From a virus, in IMG/VR virus record IMGVR_UViG_3300022935_000005, positions 1 through 64,000 of that record: a DNA stretch of 64,000 nucleotides, one strand, 5' to 3'. Below are positions 21,167-29,518 of this stretch, piece by piece. The position numbers were made by a program, and so were the translations under genes. Position 1 is the first letter of the stretch. Every line of letters starts with the position of its first letter. The notes beneath the pieces are model-generated. The model did no database searches, was not told the origin of the DNA, and saw only the letters and a list, made by a program, of their open reading frames with translations.

Positions 21167-22467
21167 ACTTCTTTGATGAACTAGCAGAGTGGGATGAAAA
21201 GCTTTGTAAGATGGCAAAAGAGCACGGACTAGATTGGTTTCCGCTTGCTTACGAGACTTGTGATTACTACGAAATGATTGGAGCTATGGCTTATCACGGC
21301 ATGCCGTCGCATTACAGTCACTGGAGCTTCGGTAAGTCTTTTGAAAGAAACCATACGATGTATGGAATGGGAATGCAGGGGTTACCTTATGAGATGATCA
21401 TCAATAGTAATCCATCGCTAGCTTATCTCATGGAAGAAAATCCGATGTACCTACAGGTTCTAATCATGGCTCACTGTATTGGACACTCCGACTTCTTTAA
21501 GAATAACATTACCTTTAAGCATACACACCCAGAAAACATTATATTAAGGATGAGAAATGCTAAGAGGTTTATCGATAAACTGATCGAAGATCCAAGCATA
21601 GGGATCGATGCAGTAGAAGATATTCTAGATTCAGCGCACGCTTTATCAATGAATGTTCCTCACAGGTATGTACCGTATGTTTCACAGAAGGACCAAAAGC
21701 GACAGTTAGTCAGTGACATCAAGGGTGGTTTATACGATAACTCTTTCCATGTTCCTGATCCGGAAAAAGTTCCAGTCTCTAATGAAATAAATATTCTAGC
21801 ATTCTTGGCAGACCAAAGCCCGATCTTGGAAGAGTGGCAAAGAGACCTACTGTTGATTGTAGAAGAAGAAGCTCACTACTTCATGCCACAGATAAGAACT
21901 AAGATTATGAACGAAGGATGGGCGAGTTATTGGCACTATCGTCTTATGCATGAGCTCGAGCTTCCTTCGTCGATGCATATACCTTTTCTTAAAACTCACA
22001 ATGAGGTTGTAAGACCTCATCCAGCATCCATTAACCCATATCATCTAGGGTTTCATTTATTTAGAAAGATAGAAGAAAGACATGGGTTAGAGGAATGCTT
22101 TATTGCCAGAGAATCTTTAAATGATGAAAGCTTCATAAGGCAGTATTTAACACAAGAAGACTGCGAAGAGTTAGAGCTGTTTAGCTTTTCGCTAAAAAAA
22201 GATGAATACGTTGTTGACGATGTCTCTGATGATGAGGGGTGGAAAAATATCAAGGAAGACCTAATCAAACAGGTCGGAGGTAATAGTATACCAATAATAG
22301 AGATTGACAATGTGGACGAATCTAATGTGCTTTGCTTAATTCATGAACATGATGGAAGGGACCTAGAGCTAGACTACGCAGATGCAGTTGTGCACCATAT
22401 TAGCAAGCTATGGGGCGATGTAGTAAAGCTTGATACCATCATTGAAGACGAACCTTTTGAGATCTAA
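21163..22467 (+). CDS. spoVR: SpoVR/YcgB family protein (434 aa)
   Basis: GTG start overlapping the previous stop. Characteristic SpoVR segments: the start FFDELAEWDEKLCKMAKEHGLDWFPLAYE, HYSHWSFGKSFE, and MNEGWASYWHYRLMHELELP followed by NPYHLGFHLFRKIEERHG. Length is close to the family (about 470-510 aa), a little short at the C-terminus. Named for spore cortex formation in Bacillus but widespread in non-sporulating bacteria together with PrkA and YeaH. Its role in a phage is unknown. Confidence 0.85.
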   Translation: MNFFDELAEWDEKLCKMAKEHGLDWFPLAYETCDYYEMIGAMAYHGMPSHYSHWSFGKSFERNHTMYGMGMQGLPYEMIINSNPSLAYLMEENPMYLQVLIMAHCIGHSDFFKNNITFKHTHPENIILRMRNAKRFIDKLIEDPSIGIDAVEDILDSAHALSMNVPHRYVPYVSQKDQKRQLVSDIKGGLYDNSFHVPDPEKVPVSNEINILAFLADQSPILEEWQRDLLLIVEEEAHYFMPQIRTKIMNEGWASYWHYRLMHELELPSSMHIPFLKTHNEVVRPHPASINPYHLGFHLFRKIEERHGLEECFIARESLNDESFIRQYLTQEDCEELELFSFSLKKDEYVVDDVSDDEGWKNIKEDLIKQVGGNSIPIIEIDNVDESNVLCLIHEHDGRDLELDYADAVVHHISKLWGDVVKLDTIIEDEPFEI

Positions 22468-22479
22468 CCCGGGGAAAAC

Positions 22480-24408
22480 ATGTCTGATAAAAACTTTCTA
22501 GAAATCATTAAGAGCCAAAGAGAAGAGAAGAAGCGCGAGAAGTTCGCCGGTACTTTTCTTGAATATCTTTCTTTAGTAGAGGAAGATCCAAGTATTACTG
22601 ACCACGCGCATAAGCGTCTGTATGACGCTGTAGTTTCTCACGGGACAGGGGTGATGGAAGACTCTGATCCTCGAAAGCACAAATTGTTTGATGGTGATAA
22701 CGTAAAAACCTACGAATACTTTCAATCAGAATTTTTTGGAATGGAATCAGTTATCGCGAAGCTTATGAGGTTTATGCGCTCTGCTGCTCTTAAGGGTGAA
22801 GAAAGTCGACAAGTTCTATTGTTGATGGGTCCTGTAGGAGCTGGTAAGTCTGCGCTAACAGAGCACATTAAGAAGTCTTTGGATGGGCAACCATACTATC
22901 ACCTTGTAGGAGACCCTCAGCGAGGAGAGCCACTTCAGTTGTTACCTCGTTCCCTAAGAGACCGATTTAATGAAATGCTGGGTGTCAGTATCGAGGGTGA
23001 CCTTTCCCCAGTCGCTAGACATCTACTATTTGAAGAATACGATGGTCAATACGAAAAGTTTAAAGTAAAAGAAACTACATTCTCCCAACGGGCTCGTCGA
23101 GGTGTTGCATCTGTTCCGCCAATGGACGCAAACTCACAAGATGTATCAGTGTTGATCGGTTCAGAAGATATTTCGAAACTTGATAGGTATTCAGAAGACG
23201 ACCCACGAGCGTTATCTCTAAATGGCGCCTTCAACGTAGGTAATAGAGGTATTGTTGAGCTTGTGGAGGTCTTTAAGAATGAAATTGAGTTTCTCCACAC
23301 AATCATTACAGCGACCCAGGAGAAGAGAGTTCCTGCCCCTGGAAAGCACGACATGATTTACTTCGATGGAGTCATTCTCGCGCATTGTAATGAAGCTGAA
23401 TGGAATCGATTCCAGAGCGAGCACACTAACGAGGCTATCTTAGACCGTATTGTTAAGATTGATGTGCCATACGTTTTGGAGCTAGAGCAAGAAATTAAGA
23501 TTTATGAAAAGATTCTTTCTCGCTCTAACTTTAAAGCCCACATTGCTCCTCATACGATTAGAATTGCTTCGATGTTTTCCGTGCTTAGCCGGCTTAAGGA
23601 AAGTCAAAAGTGCGATCTTCTTACGAAGCTTAAGCTTTACAACGGCGAAGAAGTTGTTGAAAAGGGTAGAGTTAAGAAGATCGATATTAAAGACCTTCGT
23701 GATGAAGCACCGAATGAGGGTATGAATGGTATTTCTACAAGATTTATTATGAAAGCCGTCGATAATGCATTGAGCGATTCTGATAAAGACTTCATCACTC
23801 CAATCTCAATATTAGATTCTCTCGTCAAGCAGGTCAAGGATCAGATTATAGATAGAGAGTTCCAGAGTCGTTGTCTTGAGTTGATAAGGAACGTAGTAAG
23901 AGGTGAATACCTCAAGATGCTTGAAAAAGAAATTGCTAAGGCGTTCATCACAGCATATGAGCCGCAAGCGCAGTCTATCTTTGAAAACTATATGGATCAT
24001 GCAGAGGCTTACACAACGAAGAGCAGGCTTAAGGATCGTATCACAAAAGAAGAGATGCAGCCTGATGAGAACTTTATGAGGTCTATTGAGTCAACAATCG
24101 GAGTCAGTGGTTCGGGTAAGGATGGCTTTAGAGCTGACGTGACTGCTTACATGTTCTCTAAGATGAGAAGAGGGGAGAAGGTAGACTATACTTCCTATGA
24201 GCCTCTTAAGGAAGCTATCGAGACCTATCTAATCACGTCAGTAAAAGACTTGGCCAGGATTGTTACTAAGTCTAGAGCAAGAGATGAAGAACAGCAACAG
24301 AAATATTCAGAGATGGTTCAGACGCTAATTGATGAATATGGATACACTGCTGACTCTGCAGAAGAAGTTCTAACTTACGCCAGTAATAATCTCTGGAGAG
24401 ACAGTTAA
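22480..24408 (+). CDS. prkA: PrkA/YeaG-type AAA+ serine protein kinase (642 aa)
   Basis: Opens with FLEIIKSQREEKKREKFAGTFLEYL and continues with FFGMESVIAKLMRFMRSAA, then Walker A GPVGAGKS (117-124). A long AAA domain and the PrkA-specific C-terminal domain follow (LVKQVKDQIIDREFQSRCLELI, KSRLKDRITKEEMQPDENFMRSIE). Full-length for the family (about 640 aa). Known homologues bind ATP and were described as a serine kinase or, more recently, an AAA+ protease-like protein. Third gene of a YeaH-SpoVR-PrkA operon with 12 bases between genes. Confidence 0.9.
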   Translation: MSDKNFLEIIKSQREEKKREKFAGTFLEYLSLVEEDPSITDHAHKRLYDAVVSHGTGVMEDSDPRKHKLFDGDNVKTYEYFQSEFFGMESVIAKLMRFMRSAALKGEESRQVLLLMGPVGAGKSALTEHIKKSLDGQPYYHLVGDPQRGEPLQLLPRSLRDRFNEMLGVSIEGDLSPVARHLLFEEYDGQYEKFKVKETTFSQRARRGVASVPPMDANSQDVSVLIGSEDISKLDRYSEDDPRALSLNGAFNVGNRGIVELVEVFKNEIEFLHTIITATQEKRVPAPGKHDMIYFDGVILAHCNEAEWNRFQSEHTNEAILDRIVKIDVPYVLELEQEIKIYEKILSRSNFKAHIAPHTIRIASMFSVLSRLKESQKCDLLTKLKLYNGEEVVEKGRVKKIDIKDLRDEAPNEGMNGISTRFIMKAVDNALSDSDKDFITPISILDSLVKQVKDQIIDREFQSRCLELIRNVVRGEYLKMLEKEIAKAFITAYEPQAQSIFENYMDHAEAYTTKSRLKDRITKEEMQPDENFMRSIESTIGVSGSGKDGFRADVTAYMFSKMRRGEKVDYTSYEPLKEAIETYLITSVKDLARIVTKSRARDEEQQQKYSEMVQTLIDEYGYTADSAEEVLTYASNNLWRDS

Positions 24409-24480
24409 TACTAGTCTTGAAAATTAACTGCTGTCTCGATTACAATTATCATTATCCATTAGACATAAGGGAGTAATGAG

Positions 24481-24759
24481 ATGAAGATCGGTTATGCTGA
24501 AACACTATTGGCTTTTGCGGCTGTTACAACGTACCACAGTCTAACGTGGGGCCTTTCAATTGCAGCGTTAAGCTTGTTCATAGCATTTTGTAGATTTGCA
24601 ATCAGCTTTCAAGAAAAGAAAGAAGAAAAAGAAAAGCTACAAAACGCAACAAAGGTATTGAATGAACAAGCAGAAGAGCTTGGTAGCGCACTATCAAAAC
24701 TATTTAACAATGTAACGACGGATATCAACCAAAAGAACAGCAATAAGAAGTATCACTGA
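24481..24759 (+). CDS. Small membrane protein with coiled coil (92 aa)
   Basis: Two short hydrophobic stretches (ETLLAFAAVTTYHS, WGLSIAALSLFIAFCRFAISF) followed by a charged coiled coil (EKKEEKEKLQNATKVLNEQAEELGSALSKLF). GGGAG upstream. Topology suggests a membrane anchor for a cytoplasmic helix. No family recognised. Confidence 0.65.
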   Translation: MKIGYAETLLAFAAVTTYHSLTWGLSIAALSLFIAFCRFAISFQEKKEEKEKLQNATKVLNEQAEELGSALSKLFNNVTTDINQKNSNKKYH

Positions 24760-24776
24760 ACATGTAGGGGTACGTT

Positions 24777-26033
24777 ATGAAAAACAAAGTTATTGCTGGT
24801 ACCTCACTTGATCGAATTAATTCTGATCTACTAGATCATATCAAGTCATTTGTTGAATCTATAGATAGCAAGAGTTATTCGCTTGTTGCGGAAGGCGGCC
24901 TATATTCATTAGGGTGGCTTGATTCATTTCGTTTGTTTTTAGAGCAGTATAAAGATAACGACTCTCCTCAAAAGAAGATGATTGTCTCATCTTTGCACAA
25001 CCTTAACAAGACATGCCCATGGGCAATACCTTTATACTTCGAAGAATTTTTTAGTTGTAATAAGGGGTTTGGCGTCCCAAAGAGAATTAGCTCTTTAGAG
25101 TTGTTTAATGGTATGAATAGAGTTAATGATGAGTTCATAACAGCCAATTCATCTACGCTCTATGACGCAATTCTACAATCAGGCTCATCAGGAAGTTTAA
25201 CTCTTAAGCACCACGATGATGCATCTCCTTTTGTAGAAACCCACTTGGGATTTAAAACCCTAGTATCTCTAAATGAGTTTTTTCATGGTTATGTTGGTTC
25301 CAGAGAAATAAAGGACTGTAAAGTACTTGTTGTAAACGGGGCTATTATAGATGTCAGTGAAATACATCATATCCTAGAATATGCATACGACACCAAAGAC
25401 AACATTATCATAGTGTCCAGCGCGTTTTCAGATGATGTTTCAAATACACTCTACGTAAACTGGAGCTCTGGTAAGACTCATATCATACCTTTTGTGTTAC
25501 CAGATTCAATAGAAACGATAAATGAAGCAAAAGATATATGCACAGCTTTGGGTATAGTTCCAGTTGATAAAGCAAATGGACTAAGACTTAGTAACATCGA
25601 CTTGAAAGAGCACAAGGGAATAGATGTGTATTATGACAGTAGCAAAGATACGCTTAGACTTTTACTAGATGATGTTGGCAGTTTACGAATCCACAAAGCA
25701 AAAATGAGTCTACAGGACCAGTACGAAAACGAAGAAGTTGATGATGTGAAAAGTATACTCTCAGAAAGAATAAGCAGAATGTCTGCTAGAAATACTGTCA
25801 TCTACACGAGACTTTCTAACACGAGCAAAGGCCTGCTAGAGGATCGAGCAGGAGCAGTGTTCTCGTACTTTTCAAGATGTGCTAAGCAGAATGTAGTAGA
25901 AATGAATGACGAATATTTCGTAAAATATCTACCAGCTAATGATGCTGCTAAAGCAGTCAACATGGCAAAATCTGATCGTAGATCCTTAAGTAGTATTAAG
26001 GCCATCTTAAGGATAGATGATGAAGCATGTTGA
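24777..26033 (+). CDS. Shortened GroEL-like chaperonin (418 aa)
   Basis: The middle resembles a GroEL apical domain: LTLKHHDDASPFVETHLGFKTLVSL, KDCKVLVVNGAIIDVSEIHHILEYA, NIIIVSSAFSDDVSNTLYVNW and IIPFVLP run parallel to the GroEL segments that end in the LLIIAEDVEGEAL region. Later, VKSILSERISRMSARNTVIY followed by a Gly/Lys-rich stretch matches the intermediate domain (LQERLAKLSGGVAVI). The protein is about 120 residues shorter than GroEL and I see no GDGTTT ATP motif, so it may lack ATPase activity. Phage chaperonins exist in jumbo phages, but usually full-length. Alternative: convergent fold. Confidence 0.55.
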   Translation: MKNKVIAGTSLDRINSDLLDHIKSFVESIDSKSYSLVAEGGLYSLGWLDSFRLFLEQYKDNDSPQKKMIVSSLHNLNKTCPWAIPLYFEEFFSCNKGFGVPKRISSLELFNGMNRVNDEFITANSSTLYDAILQSGSSGSLTLKHHDDASPFVETHLGFKTLVSLNEFFHGYVGSREIKDCKVLVVNGAIIDVSEIHHILEYAYDTKDNIIIVSSAFSDDVSNTLYVNWSSGKTHIIPFVLPDSIETINEAKDICTALGIVPVDKANGLRLSNIDLKEHKGIDVYYDSSKDTLRLLLDDVGSLRIHKAKMSLQDQYENEEVDDVKSILSERISRMSARNTVIYTRLSNTSKGLLEDRAGAVFSYFSRCAKQNVVEMNDEYFVKYLPANDAAKAVNMAKSDRRSLSSIKAILRIDDEAC

Positions 26034-26493
26034 TTTAACACAGCTTACTTGGTGTAATGCAAGTTCTGACGTGGTTGAATTTAACGAAGTTCTAAGTGCT
26101 GTTGAGCTATCAAGAGGAAAAAAAGAACTACATGTTGGATGTGATTCACACTTCATAGGAAATCGATGTATTTTTGCTGTTGTGGTAGCGCTATACGAAA
26201 AGGGAAAAGGCGGGACCTACTTTTTTGCTAGAATCAAGAAAGATAGAAAGCTGTTCCACAATTTGAAGATCAGACTCTTGAAAGAGACGGAATACTCGAT
26301 CTCTTTGGCGGGACTTATAGGTGATACCCAAAGTGATGTTAATGTTCACTTAGATATCAACCCTAATGAAGCCTTTAAATCTAATGTAGTTTTTACTTCT
26401 GCGACGGCATGGGTAAAATCACTAGGTTACCAGTGTATTGTAAAGCCTGATTCTTGGGCCTCATCATGGTTAGCAGATGCGTACGCTAAGTAG
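26017..26493 (+). CDS. RNase-H-like DUF458/YkuK family protein (158 aa)
   Basis: KKELHVGCDSHFIGNRCIFAVVVALYEKGKGGTYFFARIKK at residues 34-76 is the DUF458 opening with the first acidic residue of an RNase-H fold; DVNVHLDINPNEAFKSN supplies the second. Members such as YkuK are of unknown function. Overlaps the chaperonin-like gene by 17 bases. Confidence 0.7.
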   Translation: MMKHVDLTQLTWCNASSDVVEFNEVLSAVELSRGKKELHVGCDSHFIGNRCIFAVVVALYEKGKGGTYFFARIKKDRKLFHNLKIRLLKETEYSISLAGLIGDTQSDVNVHLDINPNEAFKSNVVFTSATAWVKSLGYQCIVKPDSWASSWLADAYAK

Positions 26494-26530
26494 AAAAGAT
26501 AAATGCATCGATTTTTTTAGGAGAATATTC

Positions 26531-26758
26531 ATGCCAAGAAAAAATTCAGCACCATCAGTGCCTGTTATTGAAAAGTCAAAAGTCAAAGAAGCATTCTTAG
26601 ACTGTAAAGCTCTCTGTGAAGACTCTGTTTCCAGAGCAGTTGCAGAGATGGTTGCTCAAGAGCAAATAACTAGAGAACAGGCCGAAAGAATCTCAGCAGT
26701 CCTTCAGCCCGTCCTTGCAGACTCTATATTCAGAACGATGAGTAATAGAGGCTTCTAG
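26531..26758 (+). CDS. Small helical protein (75 aa)
   Basis: TTAGGAGAAT upstream of ATG 26531; an upstream in-frame start at 26477 lacks a site. Basic start MPRKNSAPSVPV, then two helices (SKVKEAFLDCKALCEDSVSRAVAEM, EQAERISAVLQPVLADSIF). Not recognised. Stop overlaps the next GTG by one base. Confidence 0.65.
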   Translation: MPRKNSAPSVPVIEKSKVKEAFLDCKALCEDSVSRAVAEMVAQEQITREQAERISAVLQPVLADSIFRTMSNRGF

Positions 26759-27237
26759 TGCAAAAGCAAGGGATCAAGCATCTTATAAAATGCAGATGCA
26801 TACTTCCAACGATGAAAAGACTCAGTGATCCGCCGGCTCACTCATTTGTTGTATTTTCTGTTGTGGGAGAAGATGGGGTGATGATCCCAAAAAAAGCTAG
26901 TTGTAATAATTGTGGTATCATGCACGAAGTTATAGAGGCATGTACGTCCAAGATTATTACCAGTGCCGAAGGTTCTGCTTCTGAAATGTCTCTCGAAGAC
27001 GTGGCAGTTTTTTTACCTGAGAGCGTCCGAAATGTATTATCATCTTACAATCTAGAGTTGCCAGACTACGAATACGTTAGGTTTATGATCGAAGAAAATA
27101 AGGTCGGAGAATGGTTAATTTTAGGTAGCGAATTAAACGATACAAGAAGGTCAGGTAAAATCCTAAAGTATAAAGGTGATAACCGGTTTGAGGTTGAGCC
27201 ATTTTCTAGGGAAGAATTTTTTGGTAATAGCAAATGA
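26758..27237 (+). CDS. Hypothetical protein with zinc-finger-like Cys sites (159 aa)
   Basis: GTG start on the last base of the upstream stop. IKCRCILPT and SCNNCGIMHEV give four cysteines typical of a small zinc ribbon near the N-terminus. The C-terminal half is LSSYNLELPDYEYVRFMIEENKVGEWLILGSE. Not recognised; may be conserved in related phages. Confidence 0.65.
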   Translation: MQKQGIKHLIKCRCILPTMKRLSDPPAHSFVVFSVVGEDGVMIPKKASCNNCGIMHEVIEACTSKIITSAEGSASEMSLEDVAVFLPESVRNVLSSYNLELPDYEYVRFMIEENKVGEWLILGSELNDTRRSGKILKYKGDNRFEVEPFSREEFFGNSK

Positions 27238-27518
27238 ACGCTAACAAGAATATGAATAATGACAAGCTTCATAATGAAGATGTCAATTGGTTAAACGACA
27301 CTAAGAAATCTAGAGAAATTGTTACTGAGATTTTAAGGTTTGGTGTGACACAAACACAAATGAAGAAGATTATTGGTTTACTAGCATTAGAGCTAGAAGA
27401 TAGATCTCTGATGATTGGCATTAGAAATCTAGTAGAGCCTTCCGAAGAATCTGAAAGCTCTGATAGTGAAAATTCACAAACAAAATTGATATACCCAGGA
27501 GGAATGGAAGATGAGTGA
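27234..27518 (+). CDS. Hypothetical protein (94 aa)
   Basis: Four-base overlap with the preceding gene. Helical part TKKSREIVTEILRFGVTQTQMKKIIGLLALELED, then an acidic Ser-rich tail (EPSEESESSDSENSQ). Not recognised. It overlaps the histone-like gene by 8 bases. Confidence 0.65.
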   Translation: MNANKNMNNDKLHNEDVNWLNDTKKSREIVTEILRFGVTQTQMKKIIGLLALELEDRSLMIGIRNLVEPSEESESSDSENSQTKLIYPGGMEDE

Positions 27519-27702
27519 ATCTACTAGCATTTTAGAGAGTTGGGAGTCTCTTAAGACTCTAGTCGAAGAGCTTGAGCTTGACGTGCATAAAAACGCTCAT
27601 GGCAATAAGTCAGCCGGTGTGCGAGCTAGAAAGGGTCTTCGGGCTCTTAAGTCAGCAGCTGGAGATCTTGTTAAGCTAACTCTCGAAGCCCAGAAAGATT
27701 AA
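27511..27702 (+). CDS. Hc1-like histone H1 homologue (63 aa)
   Basis: Sequence VEELELDVHKNAHGNKSAGVRARKGLRALKSAAGDLVKLTLEAQK matches the helical GNKAAGxRARKALxxLKKxxKxxRKxxxEA pattern of chlamydial/Bacteroidota Hc1-like histone proteins. These are small DNA-binding proteins. Expected role: condensing phage or host DNA. The usual Lys-rich C-terminal tail is absent here, so only the globular segment is present. Followed by a strong terminator. Confidence 0.65.
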   Translation: MSESTSILESWESLKTLVEELELDVHKNAHGNKSAGVRARKGLRALKSAAGDLVKLTLEAQKD

Positions 27703-27730
27703 GTTTTTAAAGTCATTTTGGCAACATAAA

Positions 27731-27755
27731 AGAGAGGCATCGCCTCTCTTTTTTT
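27731..27755 (+). terminator. Rho-independent terminator
   Basis: AGAGAGGC and GCCTCTCT pair around ATC, followed by seven T. Ends the operon that finishes with the histone-like gene. Confidence 0.9.
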
Positions 27756-27775
27756 GTGTTCGAAGATAGTTAATA

Positions 27776-28090
27776 CTAGCAAGGATTGTCAACTGTCTCT
27801 ATTGAGGTTTTTAAGATTTGTTTAGCTATTTTCTCTATTTGACATATCCTCATCCTGGTCACATCAAAAATGTCACCAACCTCTTGAAGAGTAAGCGGTC
27901 CTTGCTCAGAAGCGTTGATGATACAATTTTGAAAATTTCCAGCCATATCTTGGAAATAACGGCATTCAGAAACAACACAACTTACATCAAAGTTTTTGCA
28001 TGCAGAAAAACATGTCTCTCCTTTTATTGGTTGAGCATTGTCTCTTAAATTTATTAATGATGGTTCTTTCTTATTTGTTTTCTTACCCAC
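27776..28090 (-). CDS. Cys-rich protein with sigma-region-4 HTH (104 aa)
   Basis: GTG start with GGAGG nine bases upstream on the minus strand. C-terminal half LTLQEVGDIFDVTRMRICQIEKIAKQIL is nearly the region 4.2 helix-turn-helix of sigma-70 factors. The N-terminal half has CFSACKNFDVSCVVSEC, a likely metal-binding cluster. A stand-alone region 4 could bind the -35 element or the RNA polymerase flap and act as co-activator or anti-sigma. Third minus-strand gene; lies between a terminator and phoH. Confidence 0.65.
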   Translation of the reverse strand: MGKKTNKKEPSLINLRDNAQPIKGETCFSACKNFDVSCVVSECRYFQDMAGNFQNCIINASEQGPLTLQEVGDIFDVTRMRICQIEKIAKQILKTSIETVDNPC

Positions 28091-28160
28091 TAACGAAGTC
28101 CTCCATGAGGTTTATTGATTATTTTAAGTTGGAACTACCGGATTTTTCAAGGAGTTTATT

Positions 28161-29480
28161 TTGAGTAACGTCAGAAAAAGGTTCGTATTAGATACTAGCG
28201 TTCTGTTATATGACAAAACAGCAATACATTCTTTTCCCGGAAATGATGTCATCTTGCCGCTCCAAGTGATGGATGAGATTGATAAATTCAAGGAAAAGCC
28301 GGGAGTTATTGGAGAGTCAGCCAGATACGTTAACAGGTTTCTAGATGAAATGCGAGATTTTGGTAGACTAGATGTGGGAGTAGAAGTTCCAGAAGAATTC
28401 GCGGTCTCGCAAACTGTTATGATTAAGATTGAGGATAGAGTTGATTCTCTACCTAACGGATTAAAGGCCGACCGCCCCGACAACAAGATACTAGCAACTT
28501 GTCTCAACGAGGCTCAGAATGACGATCAGAGGCCCCTTGTCGTAATTACCAAAGACATTAACCTCCGAGTTAAGTGCGATGCACTGGGGATAGCTTCAGA
28601 GGACTACTATAAGGACCATATCGAGCAGGACAGCGCTGCCTTTACGGGGAGGAGAGAAATAGAGGTTACCAAGTCACAGCTTGACCTGTTTTTCCTTGAA
28701 GGAGAAGTAAAACTCACCGACCCGGCGCTCATCTTAATGCCTAATGAGTTTGTTGTGCTTAAGTCTGCTGAGAGTGGTGGATCTGGCTTAGGCATGTTTG
28801 ATGGAAACCAGATTGTTAAACTTAGACATGAGCCAGGAAAAGCAATGTCTGATTTTCAATCAAAAAATAAAGAGCAGAGATTTGCCGTAGAAGCATTGTT
28901 AGATAGTGACATAGAGCTGGTAACACTGACAGGCTTAGCTGGTTCAGGAAAGACTTACGTTGCGCTGATGGCTGGCCTTGACGGATTACAAGAGGGAAGG
29001 TACAACAGAATCGTAATCAGTAGGTCCATTCAACCTGTTGGTCGCGATTTAGGTTATTTACCCGGTGACGTCGACGAAAAAATGGCACCGTGGTTAGCTC
29101 CTATTATGGATAACTTTAGAACCATGATGGGTGATAAGGACTTTACGTATTTCAATATCATGATGGACAAGGGAGAGCTTGAAGTTGCTCCTCTATCATT
29201 TATTCGCGGTCGGACTTTCAATGATGCCTATGTAATAGTCGACGAGGCTCAAAACGCCACAATCCATGAGCTAAAGACTATCATCACCCGTGTTGGCAAG
29301 AATTCTAAAATCGTTCTTCTTGGAGATACAGATCAAATTGACACTCCGTACATCGACAGGCTAAGCAACGGATTGTCAATCGTTATCGATAAATTCAAGG
29401 ACAGAAAAGAACACGCGCATGTTCAGCTCGCCAAGGGACAGCGCTCCAATATAGCTTCAATTGCCTCAGAAATTCTTTAA
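28161..29480 (+). CDS. phoH: PIN-PhoH fusion protein, PhoH2 type (439 aa)
   Basis: TTG start after AAGGAG. Residues 1-140 form a PIN nuclease domain (RKRFVLDTSVLLYDK, QVMDEIDKFKE, RPDNKILATCL). Residues 230-439 are the PhoH ATPase with Walker A GLAGSGKT (258-265) and DEAQN (361-365). PhoH2 proteins couple RNA unwinding to PIN RNase activity. PhoH is among the commonest genes in marine phages. Confidence 0.9.
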   Translation: MSNVRKRFVLDTSVLLYDKTAIHSFPGNDVILPLQVMDEIDKFKEKPGVIGESARYVNRFLDEMRDFGRLDVGVEVPEEFAVSQTVMIKIEDRVDSLPNGLKADRPDNKILATCLNEAQNDDQRPLVVITKDINLRVKCDALGIASEDYYKDHIEQDSAAFTGRREIEVTKSQLDLFFLEGEVKLTDPALILMPNEFVVLKSAESGGSGLGMFDGNQIVKLRHEPGKAMSDFQSKNKEQRFAVEALLDSDIELVTLTGLAGSGKTYVALMAGLDGLQEGRYNRIVISRSIQPVGRDLGYLPGDVDEKMAPWLAPIMDNFRTMMGDKDFTYFNIMMDKGELEVAPLSFIRGRTFNDAYVIVDEAQNATIHELKTIITRVGKNSKIVLLGDTDQIDTPYIDRLSNGLSIVIDKFKDRKEHAHVQLAKGQRSNIASIASEIL

Positions 29481-29485
29481 ACGCT

Positions 29486-29508
29486 TCTTGCTACATATTT
29501 AAGCAAGA
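29486..29508 (+). promoter_or_regulatory. Perfect 7-bp hairpin before structural genes
   Basis: TCTTGCT pairs with AGCAAGA around ACATATTTA, immediately upstream of the ribosome-binding site of the gene at 29519. It may be a 5' hairpin, a promoter-associated palindrome or an attenuator between phoH and the fibre genes. Confidence 0.35.
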
Positions 29509-29518
29509 GGTGTAAATT

